This document shows, piece after piece, positions 62,729 through 64,000 of a stretch of DNA of 64,000 nucleotides. Location: the NCBI RefSeq assembly GCF_036226405.1, contig NZ_CP108464.1, positions 3,720,001 through 3,784,000 on the forward strand. The letters run 5' to 3'. The position numbers and the translations under genes were made by a program. Every line of letters starts with the position of its first letter. Within the stretch, counting starts at the first letter, position 1. This DNA is from Streptomyces sp. NBC_01260 (lineage in GTDB: Bacteria; Actinomycetota; Actinomycetes; Streptomycetales; Streptomycetaceae). The notes under the pieces are model-generated. The model saw only the letters and a list, made by a program, of their open reading frames with translations, was not told the DNA's origin and did no database searches.

Positions 62729-64000
62729 ATGGCACGGCGCGGCGAGGCACGGCCCGGTGGCACCGGGGAGGGCAGCGGCGGCATCCCCGACGGACTACTG
62801 ATCGGCCTGCTGGCCTTTCTGCTCGGGCTGACCCTGCTGGCCTGGACGGCCACCGGTCTGTCCGGACTCCTCGCGCACGGCGCCTGGCCGCACGGCGTCA
62901 CGCTCGCCGAGACCCCGCTGGCCATGCGCCGACTGGTGGAGGCCCCGCACGACCTGCCGGCCGCCTGGCCGACCACACCCGCGGGGGAGCTCTCCGGGTA
63001 CGGCCTGTTCTGGGGCCTGTTCATAGGCGAACTGATGGTGCTGGTGGTGCTGACCATCTTCGTCATGGGCGTGGTCGCGCGCTGGCGCGGCGTACGGTCC
63101 CGGCAGCGCGCCCAACGGCTGGAACAACTGGAGCAACATCAGCTGGACCACGCCCGGCCGCGGCCCGACCTGGGCAAGCGACAGGAGTACGCGCACGAGG
63201 TCCCGGCCCCCGACCCCGCACAGGCCCCGGCAGCCCGCACCGCCCCACGGGAGCCGGCCCCGGCGGCCGCGGAACACCTCACCGAACCACAGCCACCGCC
63301 ACCATCACAGCCACAGCCACAGGCCACGACCCCGCCCGGCGCCACAGGCACCATCGCCGCCACCGAGCTCCTCGCGACCGCGCCGCCGCTCACCGTTCCC
63401 TCTCCCCGCGCCCCCCTCGTCGTCTACGGGCCCGCCGCCACCCGTCGGCCCACCGTCGTCCAGGCCATCAGCGAAGCCGACGGGCCCGTGCTCGTCGTCA
63501 CCTCCGACCCCAGCGTCTGGGCCGAGACCAAGGACGCCCGCGCCAAGCTGGGCCCCGTCCTCATCTACGACCCGGGCCACCTCTGCGACACCCCGGCCAG
63601 GCTCCACTGGGCCCCCACCGCCGGCTGTGAGCTGCCCGACCGGGCGGCCGCCCGCGCCGCGGCCCTCCTCGCCCCGGTCCGCCCGCAGGCCCGCATCGAC
63701 GCGGCGACGGCCGACACCGCCGAAACGCTCCTCCAGTGCTGGCTGCACGCCGCCGCCATCGACGGCCGCCCCTTCCGCCAGGTCCACCGCTGGGCACAGG
63801 GCGGCGCCGCGCACGAACCGGTGCGGCTGCTCCGTACCCACCCCAAGGCCGCATCCGGACTCGCCGGACTGCTGGAGTCCGCACTCACCGCACACCCCGA
63901 ACGCCGCGAGATGGCACAGGAACTCGCCGTACGGGCCTTCGGCGCGCTCTCCTCGGTCCACATCCGCGACTCCTGCACCCCCAACCGAGCCGATGCGCTC
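62729..64000 (+). CDS. VirD4/TraG-like coupling protein with degenerate Walker A (partial, runs off right edge)
   Basis: 424 residues are visible. Two N-terminal helices (~22-45, ~88-112), then a Pro/Gln-rich linker (~145-210) and the start of a TraG/VirD4-like domain. Where the Walker A should be (~231-242) the sequence is V-Y-G-P-A-A-T-R-R-P-T, lacking the Gly-Lys-Ser/Thr needed for nucleotide binding. Later motifs lie beyond the window. Start 62729 is one base after the ATPase stop. It may be a non-catalytic adaptor, or a divergent coupling protein. Confidence 0.75.
   Translation, partial: MARRGEARPGGTGEGSGGIPDGLLIGLLAFLLGLTLLAWTATGLSGLLAHGAWPHGVTLAETPLAMRRLVEAPHDLPAAWPTTPAGELSGYGLFWGLFIGELMVLVVLTIFVMGVVARWRGVRSRQRAQRLEQLEQHQLDHARPRPDLGKRQEYAHEVPAPDPAQAPAARTAPREPAPAAAEHLTEPQPPPPSQPQPQATTPPGATGTIAATELLATAPPLTVPSPRAPLVVYGPAATRRPTVVQAISEADGPVLVVTSDPSVWAETKDARAKLGPVLIYDPGHLCDTPARLHWAPTAGCELPDRAAARAAALLAPVRPQARIDAATADTAETLLQCWLHAAAIDGRPFRQVHRWAQGGAAHEPVRLLRTHPKAASGLAGLLESALTAHPERREMAQELAVRAFGALSSVHIRDSCTPNRADAL

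Overview
The window is chromosomal DNA from a Streptomyces or a close relative. Coding GC is about 70-78% with strong third-position bias, GTG and TTG starts are common, and many genes overlap by ATGA/GTGA. Signature genes support this: mycothiol synthase (mshD), the orphan nitrogen regulator glnR, the nickel regulator nur, a csoR with its palindromic operator, and an XRE/DUF397 cassette. From memory, the order nur ... glnR ... mshD ... ppk ... pstSCAB ... csoR resembles the SCO4180-SCO4136 core segment of S. coelicolor; I could not check this by alignment.

Layout. 1-12 kb: ygfZ, nur, a nitrobindin-like protein, three tandem membrane-anchored paralogues, a DsrE protein, a DUF3099 protein, DUF1416 plus a rhodanese (cysA) preceded by an apparently leaderless regulatory peptide, a DUF2993 protein, a repeat-rich membrane protein, MoaD and a hydrolase. 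11.4-18 kb: glnR behind a coupled tiny ORF, a LacI regulator, an HtrA-like protease, an OmpR/histidine-kinase pair and a phospholipase C. 18-24 kb: a degenerate tRNA-like sequence, a secreted 5'-nucleotidase, mshD with a textbook terminator, and a GntR/ABC-2 transporter operon with a perfect palindromic operator. 24-36 kb is a phosphate/polyphosphate block: ppk, CHAD, Nudix, a frameshifted SapA-like gene, pstSCAB behind a PHO box, pit, a PhoU-like gene and csoR. 36-41 kb: two lipoprotein or secreted enzymes, a PAP2 phosphatase and a two-domain peptidoglycan hydrolase.

41.6-56.7 kb looks like an accessory block with unlike composition and broken genes. It holds a WXG100-like protein, an alpha/beta-hydrolase with a helical N-terminus and a lipoprotein, where GC falls from about 78% to about 50% inside one gene. 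It also holds an ltrA pseudogene, a truncated secreted-protein gene, twin 12-bp palindromes, a Tat-exported GH2 beta-galactosidase and an anti-sigma-like ATPase/XRE/DUF397 cassette. From 57 kb to the right edge, six co-directional genes look like a type IV secretion core (small two-TM protein, VirB8-like, VirB6/TrbL-like, a VirB4 split over two genes, VirD4/TraG-like) with no relaxase visible.

The two candidates for an under-described system are the hydrolase/WXG-like/lipoprotein trio, which resembles an antibacterial lipase toxin with a lipoprotein immunity factor, and the relaxase-less type IV-like machine, whose coupling-protein homologue has a degenerate Walker A. The cell-wall hydrolase at 40.6-41.6 kb would suit the same machine and is separated from it by the accessory block.
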